Shown piece after piece: positions 52,520-61,898 of a DNA stretch of 64,000 nucleotides. A model generated the notes under the pieces. That model worked only from the letters and a program-made list of their open reading frames with translations. It was not told where the DNA came from and ran no database searches. Position numbers and translations under genes: made by a program. The stretch is from Sweltsa coloradensis (Eukaryota > Arthropoda > Insecta > Plecoptera > Chloroperlidae): NCBI GenBank assembly GCA_024449915.1, contig JAMZAV010003108.1, positions 1 to 64,000 on the forward strand. Direction: 5' to 3'. Each line of letters opens with the position of its first letter. Position 1 is the stretch's first letter.

Positions 52520-53594
52520 TTACTCCGCATGGTCAGCAGCACTACTTGTGTCAGAAGGCTCGTGCAAGAACCCCTTCCAAGGATCTCGCTCCCAGCCAGC
52601 GTCCGAGGCGCGTTAGTTTGTGCTGTTTCTTTGTTTGGTTGGTTTCGTTGGGTGGTTGTCATTCTCCAACAAATGACCAGAGCCTCTATGGTTCTCCCCT
52701 AGGATGTCATGAAGTGGACCTTACTCCTAGGGTTTAAACCTTGCCTGGGGGTCGAGGATGGATTTGTTGCCCTCAGTGCTTTTGATAGCCAGCAACTTAT
52801 CGCTCTCGGTTTCCAGAGGAGGGGCCATTCTCCTCTGGTGGACCTGTTGGTCTGGGATTGTTAGTCCCGTGGAAGATCTTGTTCCACTAAAACCAGTGGT
52901 TGAAGTCACTCTTGTTTTTTGATATTTAGCTATTCTTTAGTTGGTCATGAGTTGAAGGCACTTCGGGATATTACCGACGGGAACCACACTTTTTCTATTC
53001 GGTGGTTAGCCCCATTCTCCCGGGAACCGCGTCCTCGTTTTCTAGTCTAACTCGGTTTGTTCGATCCATTCAAGAGAGTCAAAGTTTTCCCGCCCATCAT
53101 CTGTGATGGCTAGAATTAAAATCTCACATACTATCTTCTTTCTGGAGTATTCTGCTTACTCTAGGTTGTAAAACACGGCTGCACCCAATGAGCGTGCTCT
53201 GCATTATAACTCTGCTCTCGTAAGTGTTTTCCTGTCTGTGCATCCTTCGCTATCATCTTGCTAAATGTGGTACTCTCACATTGAAAATGATATTCGCCAT
53301 CCAAGTGATCATCCAAAGTTTTATGCACATTCAACACAACTTTTTGAATCGAAGAAAGTTCATCGCATTGTTGATTTAATAAGATAAGAGCCTACAAATT
53401 TAAAAAAAGAAATATTTCTTTTTAATAAGTAAAATAATAAGAATGTGTATCAATTCCGCGGAGAATCCATCTCTGGTGTTTGAATTGAATATAACTTCAA
53501 TAAATGTCAGCAGAATGTACCAAAGACGATGCCTAGCACACGCAATGTGATCTTTTCTTTTCTTTTCTTTTTCTTTTCTTTTTTTTTCCATGAA
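52520..53594. other. No recognised gene; CTTTT microsatellite at the right end
   Basis: Opposed frames at 52442-52737 (+) and 52727-52909 (-) have no motif. A (CTTTT)n tract lies at 53553-53590. The minus frame across it (53400-53591) is an artefact. Confidence 0.4.
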
Positions 53595-53897
53595 AAACTT
53601 TTATTATTGATAACATCGACAAAGTTTTCTTAATATCTCATCCCAAGTAAATTATTAACAAAATTTAATTTACATCAAATGCATTCCCATTATATATTTA
53701 TTTCCATTCGAATCAATATTTTTTCTTTTTATATTTACTATCACTATAACCAACATCATAATCTTTTCTTTTATGAACTTAGAAATCAATATAATAATCA
53801 AAGTAAACACTCCATTAACTCAATTCATTAACTTCCAATATAACAGCGGCGGGGAATATAACCAAACCGGTTGAAGCGCCCTTGTTTCTCACGTTTT
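53595..53897 (+). mobile_element. Family C: LINE 3' end
   Basis: Long AT-rich 3' region including TTATATTTACTATCACTA-like and CATTAACTTCC words, then GCGGCGGGGAATATAACCAA, ACCGGTTGAAGCGCCCTTGT and TTCTCACGTT. The best-preserved long copy of the AT-rich part. Confidence 0.65.
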
Positions 53898-54436
53898 GTG
53901 TTTAGTTGTTAAGGATTTTAGCTAGCTGCCATATTCCTTAATAATAAAATAAATACATAAGGTCGGGTTCGGGCAGCCTGGTCTCGAACATGGTCTTCGC
54001 GTCGCACGGCCGCACCTCCATCATTCCCCCTCGTAGCCCTTGGCCAGGATCACACGGTAAACGTCCGGCCAATACTGGGGCTTCTCTCTTAAAGACCCCT
54101 GTGTAAGAGGACTGGTTGGACCCTGGCTTGGAGACACCAGGTAGGCCGTACGGCGCATCTTGTGGTGCCTCCTTACCAAAGATTTCTAACCAGAGACTTG
54201 ACGAAACAGTGACACAGTTATGGTATAACAAGCAAGGTGTGCTAGTTTTCTATATTCTTTTGTTTTTAACTTTAAAGTCCTTTCCTTAATGGCTTGGCTG
54301 GTAAAAAAGTGGATCCTGCATATGATATAAAAATGGATAACTCTGTATGTAAGGGTTCAGACTATGGTTGGTGCATCTAAATCTATAAAGGAGCACGACT
54401 GGGTCGCCAAGTACGTCGTTTATTATATCTTCGTGT
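53898..54436. other. Unidentified minus-strand ORF
   Basis: The 97-codon minus frame (53938-54231) contains KEAPQDAPYGLPGVSKPGSN and GRLPCDPGQGLRGGMMEVRP. The composition is protein-like, but I recognise no family. The rest of the interval holds nothing assigned. Confidence 0.3.
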
Positions 54437-54775
54437 GCAAAGTTCAATTCGAAATCTTCTCGTGGTTTGGCCTGTGATTAAGGGAGTTTCACTCCCTGAA
54501 AATTATGGCGAGCTCTGGGTCTTCGTCGGGAAACCTTCCCCTTCCCTTTGACTAAATCACCGACGGCGACGACAATGACAACACGGACAGATGATGACAC
54601 AGACGGAGACGACCACGACGTGGGGGAACCCCTGCCCTCCCCATTCGCTTGTGGCTGGTTCTGACCAGCACAGGCCTTTTCCACCCCTTGTCCCCCCGCG
54701 TCATCTCTTACGTCCCTCCCTTCGTCTCGATTAGCCAAGTTGCATAAATATGAGACGTAAAGCAATATCCAATCA
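54437..54775 (+). mobile_element. Family A retroposon, near full length
   Basis: Starts GCAAAGTTCAATTCGAAATC (5' end diverged) and ends AAGCAATATCCAATCAAAAC. Hairpin 1 GGGAGTTTCACTCCC is perfect. Its tail is immediately followed by another copy. Confidence 0.9.
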
Positions 54776-55024
54776 AAACCTTCCCTTTGACTACCTCCCC
54801 GACAGCGACGACAATGACAACACGGTCGGTGATGACACAGTCGGAGACGACCACGACGTGGGGGAACCCCTGCCCTCCCCATACGCTTGTGGCTGGTTCT
54901 GACCAGCACAGGCCTGTCCACCCCTTGTCCCCCCGCGTCATCCCTTACGTCCCTCCCTTCGTCTCGATTAGCCAAGTTGCATAAATATGAGACGTAAAGC
55001 AATATCCAATCAATCAATCAATCG
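54776..55024 (+). mobile_element. Family A retroposon inserted in the tail of the previous copy
   Basis: Starts AAACCTTCCCTTTGACTACC, in the middle of the consensus, and ends CAATCAATCAATCAATCG. GCTGGTTCTGACCAGC is perfect. Same orientation as its host. Confidence 0.9.
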
Positions 55025-55059
55025 ATGTTTTTTAAATGGACTGTAGCGTACACGTGCCA

Positions 55060-55416
55060 TCTTACCAAGTCCCAGACAACAAAGGAACGGCGCGCGCATC
55101 CTGTAGCGACCCCACCTCCTCACACGTAAACCAATCCCGGCCATGCACGCAGCAGACAGCAGCTGCTGCATACGCCTCGTTCTCTCCCAGTCGGTCTGTT
55201 GTTATTGTTTGAGGAGGACGTGTTTTGTCTTCGCTCTTCATTATGTTCTTTTTCTGCGCTGACACTGACAGTACCACAAGTTGGCTTCTGTTACTGAAGA
55301 ATGTGTTGACTTTGCTGTTGTTCACTCGCATCGATCTGTTTTGTGTATGTTTACTGCAGTAGGTTGTCTGTTCTGTCCAGATTGAAGAGTTTTATTTGCT
55401 TTTTTTCTCTCTTCTC
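55060..55416 (+). repeat. Family D repeat, longest copy
   Basis: Shows CCTGTAGCGACCCC, CAGTCGGTCTGTTGTTATTG, GGAGGACGTGTTTTGTCTTC, GCGCTGACACTGACAGTACC, ACAAGTTGGCTTCTGTTACT and GTTGTCTGTTCTGTCC. A family A copy follows without a clear gap. No ORF of interest. Confidence 0.6.
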
Positions 55417-55694
55417 TGAAACCAATGGCGAGCTCTGGGTAGTCGTCGGGCAACCCCTTCCCTTTGACTACCTCCCCGAAGGCGACGACAATGACAACAC
55501 GGACGGATGACACTGACGGAGACGAAAACGCCGTGGGGGAACCTTTGCCCTCCCCATACGCATGTGACTTGTTCTGACCAGCACAGGCCTGTCCACCCTT
55601 TGTCCCCCCGCGTCATCCCTTATGTCCCTCCCTTCGTCTCGATTAGCCAAGTTGCATAAATATGAGACGTCAAGCAATATCCAATCCAATCCAA
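55417..55694 (+). mobile_element. Family A retroposon, 5'-truncated
   Basis: Starts CTGAAACCAATGGCGAGCTC and ends AAGCAATATCCAATCCAATC. TTGTTCTGACCAGC replaces the palindrome. A LINE fragment begins directly after the tail. Confidence 0.9.
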
Positions 55695-56095
55695 AGCACG
55701 GCAGCCTGGATCTCTTCACGTCGCTCCTCTAGCGGTGAAAAAGTGGTTCTGGCTCGTTTAAGAATCGGGCACACAAACCTCACTCACGGATATCTTCTAA
55801 GAGGTGAAGACCCTTCCATTTGTGATGAGTGTGGCCAAGTTTCTACTATAAAACACGTTTTAGAAACCTGTTCAAAATATAGTAGAGATAGAAAACATTT
55901 TAAATAAAACCTTCCCTCAAAGAAATTTTATCAGACAACTCCACGACAAACGCTAACGTTATTAATTTCTGACGTAAAGTAAACCTTTGAAATTCAATTT
56001 GAAATTCATATTTATTTAGCATTTAGAAAATTCGATGGGCACTGATAACTTTAGTGTTCTGTGCCCTTAAACCCTAATAACTAACTAAACTAAGA
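55695..56095 (+). pseudogene. LINE C-terminal fragment, second copy, with 3' end
   Basis: Roughly 94% identical by eye to 50375-50765. Starts AAGCACGGCAGCCTGGATCT right at a family A tail. The frame reads EKVVLARLRIGHTNLTHGYL and CDECGQVSTIKHVLETCSK, with the Cys/His knuckle kept. A lost T ends the frame early (KHFK then stop). The 3' end is GGGCACTGATAACTTTAGTG, TTCTGTGCCCTTAAACC and CTAACTAAACTAAG. The close match of the two copies suggests recent activity. Confidence 0.85.
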
Positions 56096-56099
56096 CAAG

Positions 56100-56205
56100 A
56101 ATAATAATATAATCAAGAAACACATTTTATTCTCATTAAACTAACTTACAATACCACAGGTGGCGCAATATGTTTTTAAACTGGTTGGAGCGCCTATTTT
56201 TCATG
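56100..56205 (+). mobile_element. Family C: LINE 3' end, short
   Basis: TTCTCATTAAACTAACTTAC, CACAGGTGGCGCAATATG, then AAACTGGTTGGAGCGCCTAT and TTTTCATGTCGTCG. Directly follows the previous LINE's tail. Confidence 0.6.
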
Positions 56206-56257
56206 TCGTCGTAGCTTCTTTTTGATGGCACCGACACACCTGATGAAGAATAGCTCT

Positions 56258-56622
56258 GGATTGCCTTCTCGTGGTTAAGTTCAAGCAGGCATTTTCACTC
56301 CCTGAAACTAATGGCGAGCTCTAGGTCGTCGTTGGGGAACTTTTCATTCTCTTTTTACTTCCTCCCCGACGGCGACGACATTGACAACAGGGACGGATGA
56401 CACAGACGGAGACGGCAAGACGTGGGGTAACCTCGGCCCACCCCATTTGCTTGTGGCTGGTTCTGACCAGCACAGGCCTGTCCACCCCTTGTCCCCCAGC
56501 GTCATCCCTAACGTCTCTCTCTTCGTCCCGATTAGCCTAGTTGCACATAAGACGTTAAGCAATATCCAATCAATCGATCAGCTAGGTTGCACATATATAA
56601 GACGTTAAGCAATATCCAATCG
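56258..56622 (+). mobile_element. Family A retroposon with a second tail
   Basis: Starts TTGCCTTCTCGTGGTTAAGT. The body is complete and GGCTGGTTCTGACCAGCACA is perfect. The tail occurs twice: AAGCAATATCCAATCAATCG at 56559, then AGCTAGGTTGCACATATATA and AAGCAATATCCAATCGGG at 56603. The second is a tail-only copy inserted after the first. Confidence 0.85.
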
Positions 56623-56805
56623 GGTAAAAAAGTCATCAGTTGTAACACATCTGTGTCAACAACAATAAGTATTGTTTCCCGACCTACAAGAAAAACACAG
56701 AACAGAAAACCCCGACACTAAATATGAGATAATGTGCAACATCCATGGTTTGAAATTAAACATAAATTCCTGAATCTTATCGGTAGAAGATTATCCAACC
56801 AAACA

Positions 56806-57275
56806 CAAAAATTTGTAAAAAAAAAAACGGCAGCCAAGCTCTCCTTCAAAAGTCTTCGGCTGTGACTGCTGTGAGATATAGAAGTTGAGCCAAGCTTTTT
56901 ATTCTTTCTCCCTAGTTTCGCTTTGAAAATAAGTTAGATCATTTCGCCTGTTGACGAGCGCCAAGCCAACGATTTTTGTGGTAAAAAAGTAAAATTGTTT
57001 AACTCCAAATCATAAAAAAATTCTTGGCCATGAACCAAATTCAAAAAATTCAAAGCCATTTTTTTTATGATTTCGAGTTTAAAAATTTTACTTTTTTACC
57101 ACAAAAATCGTTGGCTTGGCGCTCGTCAACAGGCGAAATGATCTTACTTATTTTCAAAGCAAAACTAGGGAGAAAGAATAAAAAGCTTGGCTCAACTTCT
57201 ATATCTCACAGTATTCACAGCCGAAGACTTTTGAAGGAGAGCTTGGATGCCGTTTTTTTTACAAATTTTTATAAC
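56806..57275. mobile_element. Foldback element: ~215-bp arms, ~37-bp spacer
   Basis: Left arm 56806-57021 and right arm 57059-57275 are inverted copies. Landmarks: AGCTCTCCTTCAAAAGTCTT (56837) and AAGACTTTTGAAGGAGAGCT (57224); CGCCTGTTGACGAGCGCCAA (56946) and TTGGCGCTCGTCAACAGGCG (57116). Identity is high, above 90% by eye. The arms have no coding potential. A MITE or foldback DNA element. The transcript would form a long near-perfect hairpin. Confidence 0.9.
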
Positions 57276-57447
57276 TGATTTTCAGTGGGGGACTTTAAAT
57301 CAAAGCGACCAAGCCAACCCTGCAGGCCCCGACGCAATTGACGAGTGAGCGATAACCAACCAAAGATCGATATTTTTAATAGGAAATATATCAATCAATG
57401 GTATGGACAGTGCGGACACCCGCGAATCAACGCCAGAATTAACAAGG

Positions 57448-57796
57448 ACGAGCCTTCAAATTCCAACTCGATACCTTCTCGTGGTTTGGCCCGTGAATAG
57501 GGGAGTTTCAACTCCCTGAAACTAATGGCGAGCTCTGGGTCGTCGTCGGGGAACCCCTTCCCTTTGACTACTTCCCCGACGGCGACGACAATGACAACAC
57601 GGACGGATGACACGGACGAGACGACCACGACGTGGGGGAACCTTTGCCCTCCCCATATGCTTGTGGCTGGTTCTGACCAGCACAGGCTTGTCCACCACTT
57701 GTCCCCCCGCGTCATCCCTTACGTCCCTCCCATCGTCTCGATTAGCCTAGTTGCACAAATATGAGACGTTAAGCAATATCCAATCCAATCAACAAG
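57448..57796 (+). mobile_element. Family A retroposon with target duplication
   Basis: Starts GCCTTCAAATTCCAACTCGA and ends AAGCAATATCCAATCCAATC. AACAAGGACGA precedes the 5' end and AACAAGAACGA follows the tail, an 11-bp target duplication with one difference. Hairpin 1 reads GGGGAGTTTCAACTCCC, and GCTGGTTCTGACCAGC is perfect. Confidence 0.9.
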
Positions 57797-57837
57797 AACG
57801 ATTCAGAACAACTCTGAAATTAATGATGTGCTTCGAG

Positions 57838-57905
57838 GCTAGGACGGCTCCAAAGTCACCGTTTACAAACTCCTAAGACAAGAACTGATAAACTTAAGTC
57901 CAATC
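57838..57905. repeat. 67-bp repeat shared with 15.87 kb
   Basis: GGCTAGGACGGCTCCAAAGT through CTAAGACAAGAACTGATAA, matching 15869-15936. No tRNA-like head is present here. The minus-strand ORF below ends within this repeat. Confidence 0.7.
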
Positions 57906-58132
57906 CAAATAGAAGGTCGTGGCGTTGCAGTGGAGGTCGATGGCAATGTTCCTGGTTCGACTACGAAGATCAGTTCGTTCAATTCGGAAAAGTCGAACTC
58001 GAAGTTCGGTTCTTCAAACTGGTCCTCTGGCCTTTCCTCAAGCAACTCAAACAGACGGTCATTTTCCACACTTACGACTGCTGTGGCTTTAACAGCAGCC
58101 CTCTTCTTCAAATACTGCCAGAGCTCTGACAT
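57863..58132 (-). CDS. Unidentified acidic ORF
   Basis: An 89-codon minus frame with MSELWQYLKKRAAVKATAVV, LFELLEERPEDQFEEPNFEF and DFSELNELIFVVEPG. Glu/Asp/Phe-rich and protein-like. I recognise no family. Its C-terminus runs into a 67-bp repeat, so either the exon end was overwritten by the repeat or the ORF belongs to a mobile element. Confidence 0.35.
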   Translation of the reverse strand: MSELWQYLKKRAAVKATAVVSVENDRLFELLEERPEDQFEEPNFEFDFSELNELIFVVEPGTLPSTSTATPRPSIWIGLKFISSCLRSL

Positions 58133-58550
58133 TACTATTAATTATTTAGGCTCCAAATCAACAGAAGGCGCCTCAGCTGCTTTCAGGTATCGAGGTGACT
58201 TGCCTCATCTAACCAAGCCTCGGTGACGCGTAGTGTTGCTTGCGCTGCCGTTGATCCTCAGTTGGTTCTTGTGGAGGAGGCTGTGCGAGAGACCACATTT
58301 CCTAAAAGCGTTTCTAATTTGTCACTCATTGATGGATTCCTCCCACACCAACTTCAGGAGTCCAGCTAGCGTTGCCTTGGTCACTGGTCTGGTGTTTTTC
58401 CTCACCTTGCTTTTTCTATCATCTCAATTTGCAGCTTTCTAGCCCACGCCCTCTAAGCCCTTTCGTTCCCAGAGTATATAGCCATATGGCAACGGAAAAT
58501 TCCAAAACTTTTTGCTAGTAAATTTTTATTTTTGAGTTTAACCCCTATTT
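58133..58550. other. Possible coding remnants, unassigned
   Basis: A + strand frame from about 58195 to 58370 reads VLVEEAVRETTFPKSVSNLS and LIDGFLPHQLQESS before a stop. It is protein-like but has no family I know. It lies just beyond the acidic minus ORF. Confidence 0.25.
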
Positions 58551-58552
58551 TT

Positions 58553-58835
58553 TAATTCAAATTCCATCTCGACACCTTCTCGCGGTTTGGCCCGTGATAA
58601 GAAGAGTTTTTTACTCCCTGAAACTAATGGCGAGCTCTGGGTCGTCGTCGGGGAACCCCTTCTCTTTGACTACCTCCCCGACGGCGACGACAAAGACAAC
58701 AGAAACGGATGATGACACAGGCGGAGACGACCACGACATGGGGGAACCACTGCCCTCCCCATATGCTTGTGGCTGGTTCTGACCAGCACAGGCCTGTCCA
58801 CCCCTTGTCCCCCCGCGTCATCCCTCATCCCCGCC
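58553..58835 (+). mobile_element. Family A retroposon, 3'-truncated
   Basis: Starts AATTCAAATTCCATCTCGAC and stops after CCCCCGCGTCATCCCTCATC. The ~70-base 3' end, including the tail, is missing. GCTGGTTCTGACCAGC is perfect. Confidence 0.85.
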
Positions 58836-59155
58836 AAGACAGGGAGACGTATTGTACGCATAGGTACTCTCGCCAATGGTACCAAGGTTAATTTTCAATT
58901 CAATCAACGCCCTCTCCACACAATCTAGGTACCCGTTAGGGCACCGCAGCCAAGCCGCGGTGCGCTACACACTCAAGCACTTTATACAGCAAGCAGAGTT
59001 GGGATGATTTCGAGGTGTTACCCAGCCGTCATGTAACGTGATGTGAACTTGAAAACGTCACAATCGAGGGGATTTAGGTTTACCTGACAACACATGCCAA
59101 ATTTTATTGGGGTACGATTATTCCTTCTTGGTGAAAAAATGGCTTGAAACATGCT
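58836..59155. other. No recognised gene
   Basis: Unassigned. Confidence 0.4.
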
Positions 59156-59166
59156 CAAAATCACTT

Positions 59167-59222
59167 TAAGGATGTTAGCTACTGCCTACTACTGCCTACT
59201 ACTGCCTACTACTGCTAACATC
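59167..59222. repeat. 10-bp tandem repeat flanked by inverted ends
   Basis: CTACTGCCTA is repeated about four times between GGATGTTAG (59168) and CTAACATCT (near 59214). The flanks are inverted copies (GATGTTAG / CTAACATC), so the block forms a small hairpin with the tandem array in its loop. Confidence 0.75.
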
Positions 59223-60630
59223 TAATACGTCGGCCCGCGATTCTGACCAGACGGGTGGGACTACAATGTTCATATTTTACATGGACTTTAAGGTTATAAA
59301 ATTATAGTCTCTTTTGAAAAAAAAAGTTGAAAAAGTTTTGTTGGAAGGCTTCCAAATAAAGGTTTTAAAATAAGCCCCTTAAACACTTGGCATACAATCA
59401 ACAAGTAACCATAGTTTACTTGACACTTGTTGACGGTATAAACAGAGTTAGGCGGGAAAGTGCGATACGTAAACAATAGCGGACATTTAAAATTTTTCTT
59501 CTTTGTGTGGAACGAGAAAAGGTGTCATTATACTCTCATAAAACAAATCAGAAACCGTCCCTGGCCTAGGCCCAGATGTGGAAAATTATTTATAATGCAA
59601 AAGTGTAGGTCTAAAGTTCCATTTGGCTATAGGACTAGTAAAATTCATACTTACATTACATGTTTGACAAGCCTAGCCAACCCTATGCCAACACAACTGT
59701 TCTGATATGAGCTTGCTCATCTGTTTGTTTACATAATTGCAACAATCAATCATTTCATACAACTTGTCTTTCGATTGGCCCGCGTTTATGAAGGCACTGC
59801 CATCTAGAATAATATAGAAAATTTTTCGAGCTCTTTGCTATACGCAAATCTTTTTAAAGTGTTTGGATTTCGTGATACTCTTTCAACCATAGACATCCTA
59901 TATAATTGGCTAGACCAGCAGTCGGTGGTCCACTTCCGGTAAAATTAGAAGCCATCTTAAAATGACAGTTTACATGTTAATCAAATGGGAGCGATTTGTG
60001 GCCAAATAGTTCTCAAGATTGCCGCCAGGTTGACAGGTAAGCATACTAGCCTTTAACACCAAATGATTACTAAATTCCCTTATGCAATCACTTCGTATTG
60101 TTTCTTTTGTTTAATACCATGCTGCACAAGCTAAAACCATATCAAACAATCCAGTAAAATACTTTATTGCATTAAAAAAGCATAAATTAAACACCAAATC
60201 GCCATCTTGAAATGGGCCGGTTGAGTCTTCAATTTGCTACGCTCGCGCCTGTGCGGAGGTATAGGAGACTGCTAATCTAGCCTACTATAGGGGTTTAATA
60301 TCAATGCTTTCAACTCACAACCCATGACGTTTTCCACGATACCGTTCAAGAATACCAATTCCTTCGAAAACGAAAACGACTTCGTTTTCAAATTGCGTTT
60401 TCAACTCATCTCCCACGAACTCAAGAATTGGGTCCAGTCCTTATACCGTCGTTATACCATGGTTATACCACCTATACCAAAGATTAGTCATTTCCTATAC
60501 CCAGGATGTACATGAATCCGGGTCTAGATATTTTACATCCTATATTGTTACTGCTAATACCATAGAATTTAAATCAACTTTGATAAAAATATTATATTTT
60601 AGCAAATAATTTTTAATGGAACTTGAAAAA
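59223..60630. other. No recognised gene
   Basis: About 1.4 kb. Frames 59460-59705 (+), 59294-59476 (-) and 60324-60515 (+) have no domain signature. Unassigned. Confidence 0.35.
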
Positions 60631-60634
60631 GTAA

Positions 60635-61020
60635 TGAGATCACACACATACAAAAACTCGTAGAAATACAGCCAAACATTACACACTCAAAAGGAATGAG
60701 ATCTAAAAAAAGGGCCAAGCTCATCTTCCCTTCCACATAAACGTACAGTGTCCCATAACAGCATCCTCGAAAAGCTTGGCAAAATAGAATTTGCATGTTA
60801 TTACGTTTAAATTAATTAGAAAAAAAGAACTTGGATAAACTATTACGTTAAATTAATAATCGCAAATTCTATTTTGCCAAGCTTTTCGAGTATGCTGTTA
60901 TGGGACACTGTACGTTTATGTGGAAGGGTAGATGAGCTTGGCCCTTTTTTAGATCTCATTCCTTTTGAGTGTGTAAGGTTTGGCTGTATTTCTACAAGTT
61001 TTTGTTATGTGTGTGATCCT
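60635..61020. mobile_element. Foldback element: ~160-bp arms, ~60-bp spacer
   Basis: Left arm about 60637-60797, right arm about 60859-61019. Landmarks: GATCACACACATACAAAAAC (60638) versus GTTTTTGTTATGTGTGTGATC near the right end; CATAACAGCATCCTCGAAAA (60755) versus TTTTCGAGTATGCTGTTATG (60882). About 95% identity by eye. A short ORF on the minus strand within the left arm has no meaning. Confidence 0.9.
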
Positions 61021-61444
61021 TATGTCCTCTAGCAGTCATCCTCGGAACACCTCACGGTTGAAAATTGTAAACAATTTCACAGCCAACTCTACCTTTACCG
61101 ATTTAAAATTATTTTAAAAAAAACTGCTTCTGGATTTGAATTTGAACGTTTCGATGCTGCAAAAGGATCCACGATGAATCCACGATAATTACATTGTGAG
61201 ATCTTACAAGTTACATGGGCGCCGCGAGGAGGGGAGAGAGAAAGAATAAGGGGCACGTCATGCTCCCCGTCTAAATTTAAAAAAATAAAATTAAGTTGCC
61301 TGGATGCTAATTTCATTAAACGATGTTTAACTCAAATTTAGATCAACATTGCACAACCTAAATTATTGTAGTTTGGAGTTCACATCCTCTGCAAAATAGT
61401 CACAAAGTATAAGTTACATTAAAAAGTTATCAATCGGGGACATC
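61021..61444. other. No recognised gene
   Basis: Unassigned. The frame 61095-61316 (-) has no motif. Confidence 0.4.
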
Positions 61445-61446
61445 AC

Positions 61447-61727
61447 AGTGGGACCTAATGGCGAGCTCTGGGTCGTCGTCGGGGAACTTTCCCCTTCCCT
61501 TTGACTACCTCCCCGACGGCGACGACAATGACAGCACGGACGGATGATGACACAGACGGAGACGACCACGACGTGGGGAACCCCTGCACTCCCCACATGC
61601 TGGTGGCTGGTTCTGACCAGCACAGGCAGTCCACCTCTTGTCCCCCCGCGTCACCCCTTACGTCGAAGCATTCGTCTCGATTAGCCAAGTTGCATAAATA
61701 TGAGACGATAAGCAAAATCAAATTAAA
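61447..61727 (+). mobile_element. Family A retroposon, 5'-truncated
   Basis: Starts AGTGGGACCTAATGGCGAGC and ends AAGCAAAATCAAATTAAAAA. GGTGGCTGGTTCTGACCAGC is intact, ACGTCGAAGCATTCGTCTCG is altered from ACGTCCCTCCCTTCGTCTCG. Confidence 0.85.
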
Positions 61728-61886
61728 AAACGAGTGTTTCGATGGGTTGTGCAATGCTGATGATTGTAGTTCACGCAATGATCTAACTTATGTAAGACTC
61801 TAAATGAAGTTGTTCGCAATTTCGGCTTGGATCAAGGCGCTAGGACTTGAAAGTGTTCAAAAAAGTATTATGTTTAAGGCTATTCC
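61728..61886. other. Spacer
   Basis: No feature recognised between two family A copies. Confidence 0.5.
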
Positions 61887-61898
61887 AGAGCACTTGTA

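Noticed and set aside
53400..53591. Lys/Glu-rich 63-codon minus ORF
   Set aside because: Starts inside a CTTTT microsatellite; the repetitive N-terminus is an artefact of the simple repeat.
60599..60796. 65-codon hydrophobic minus ORF
   Set aside because: Lies in one arm of a foldback hairpin. No homology, and the other arm does not keep the frame.
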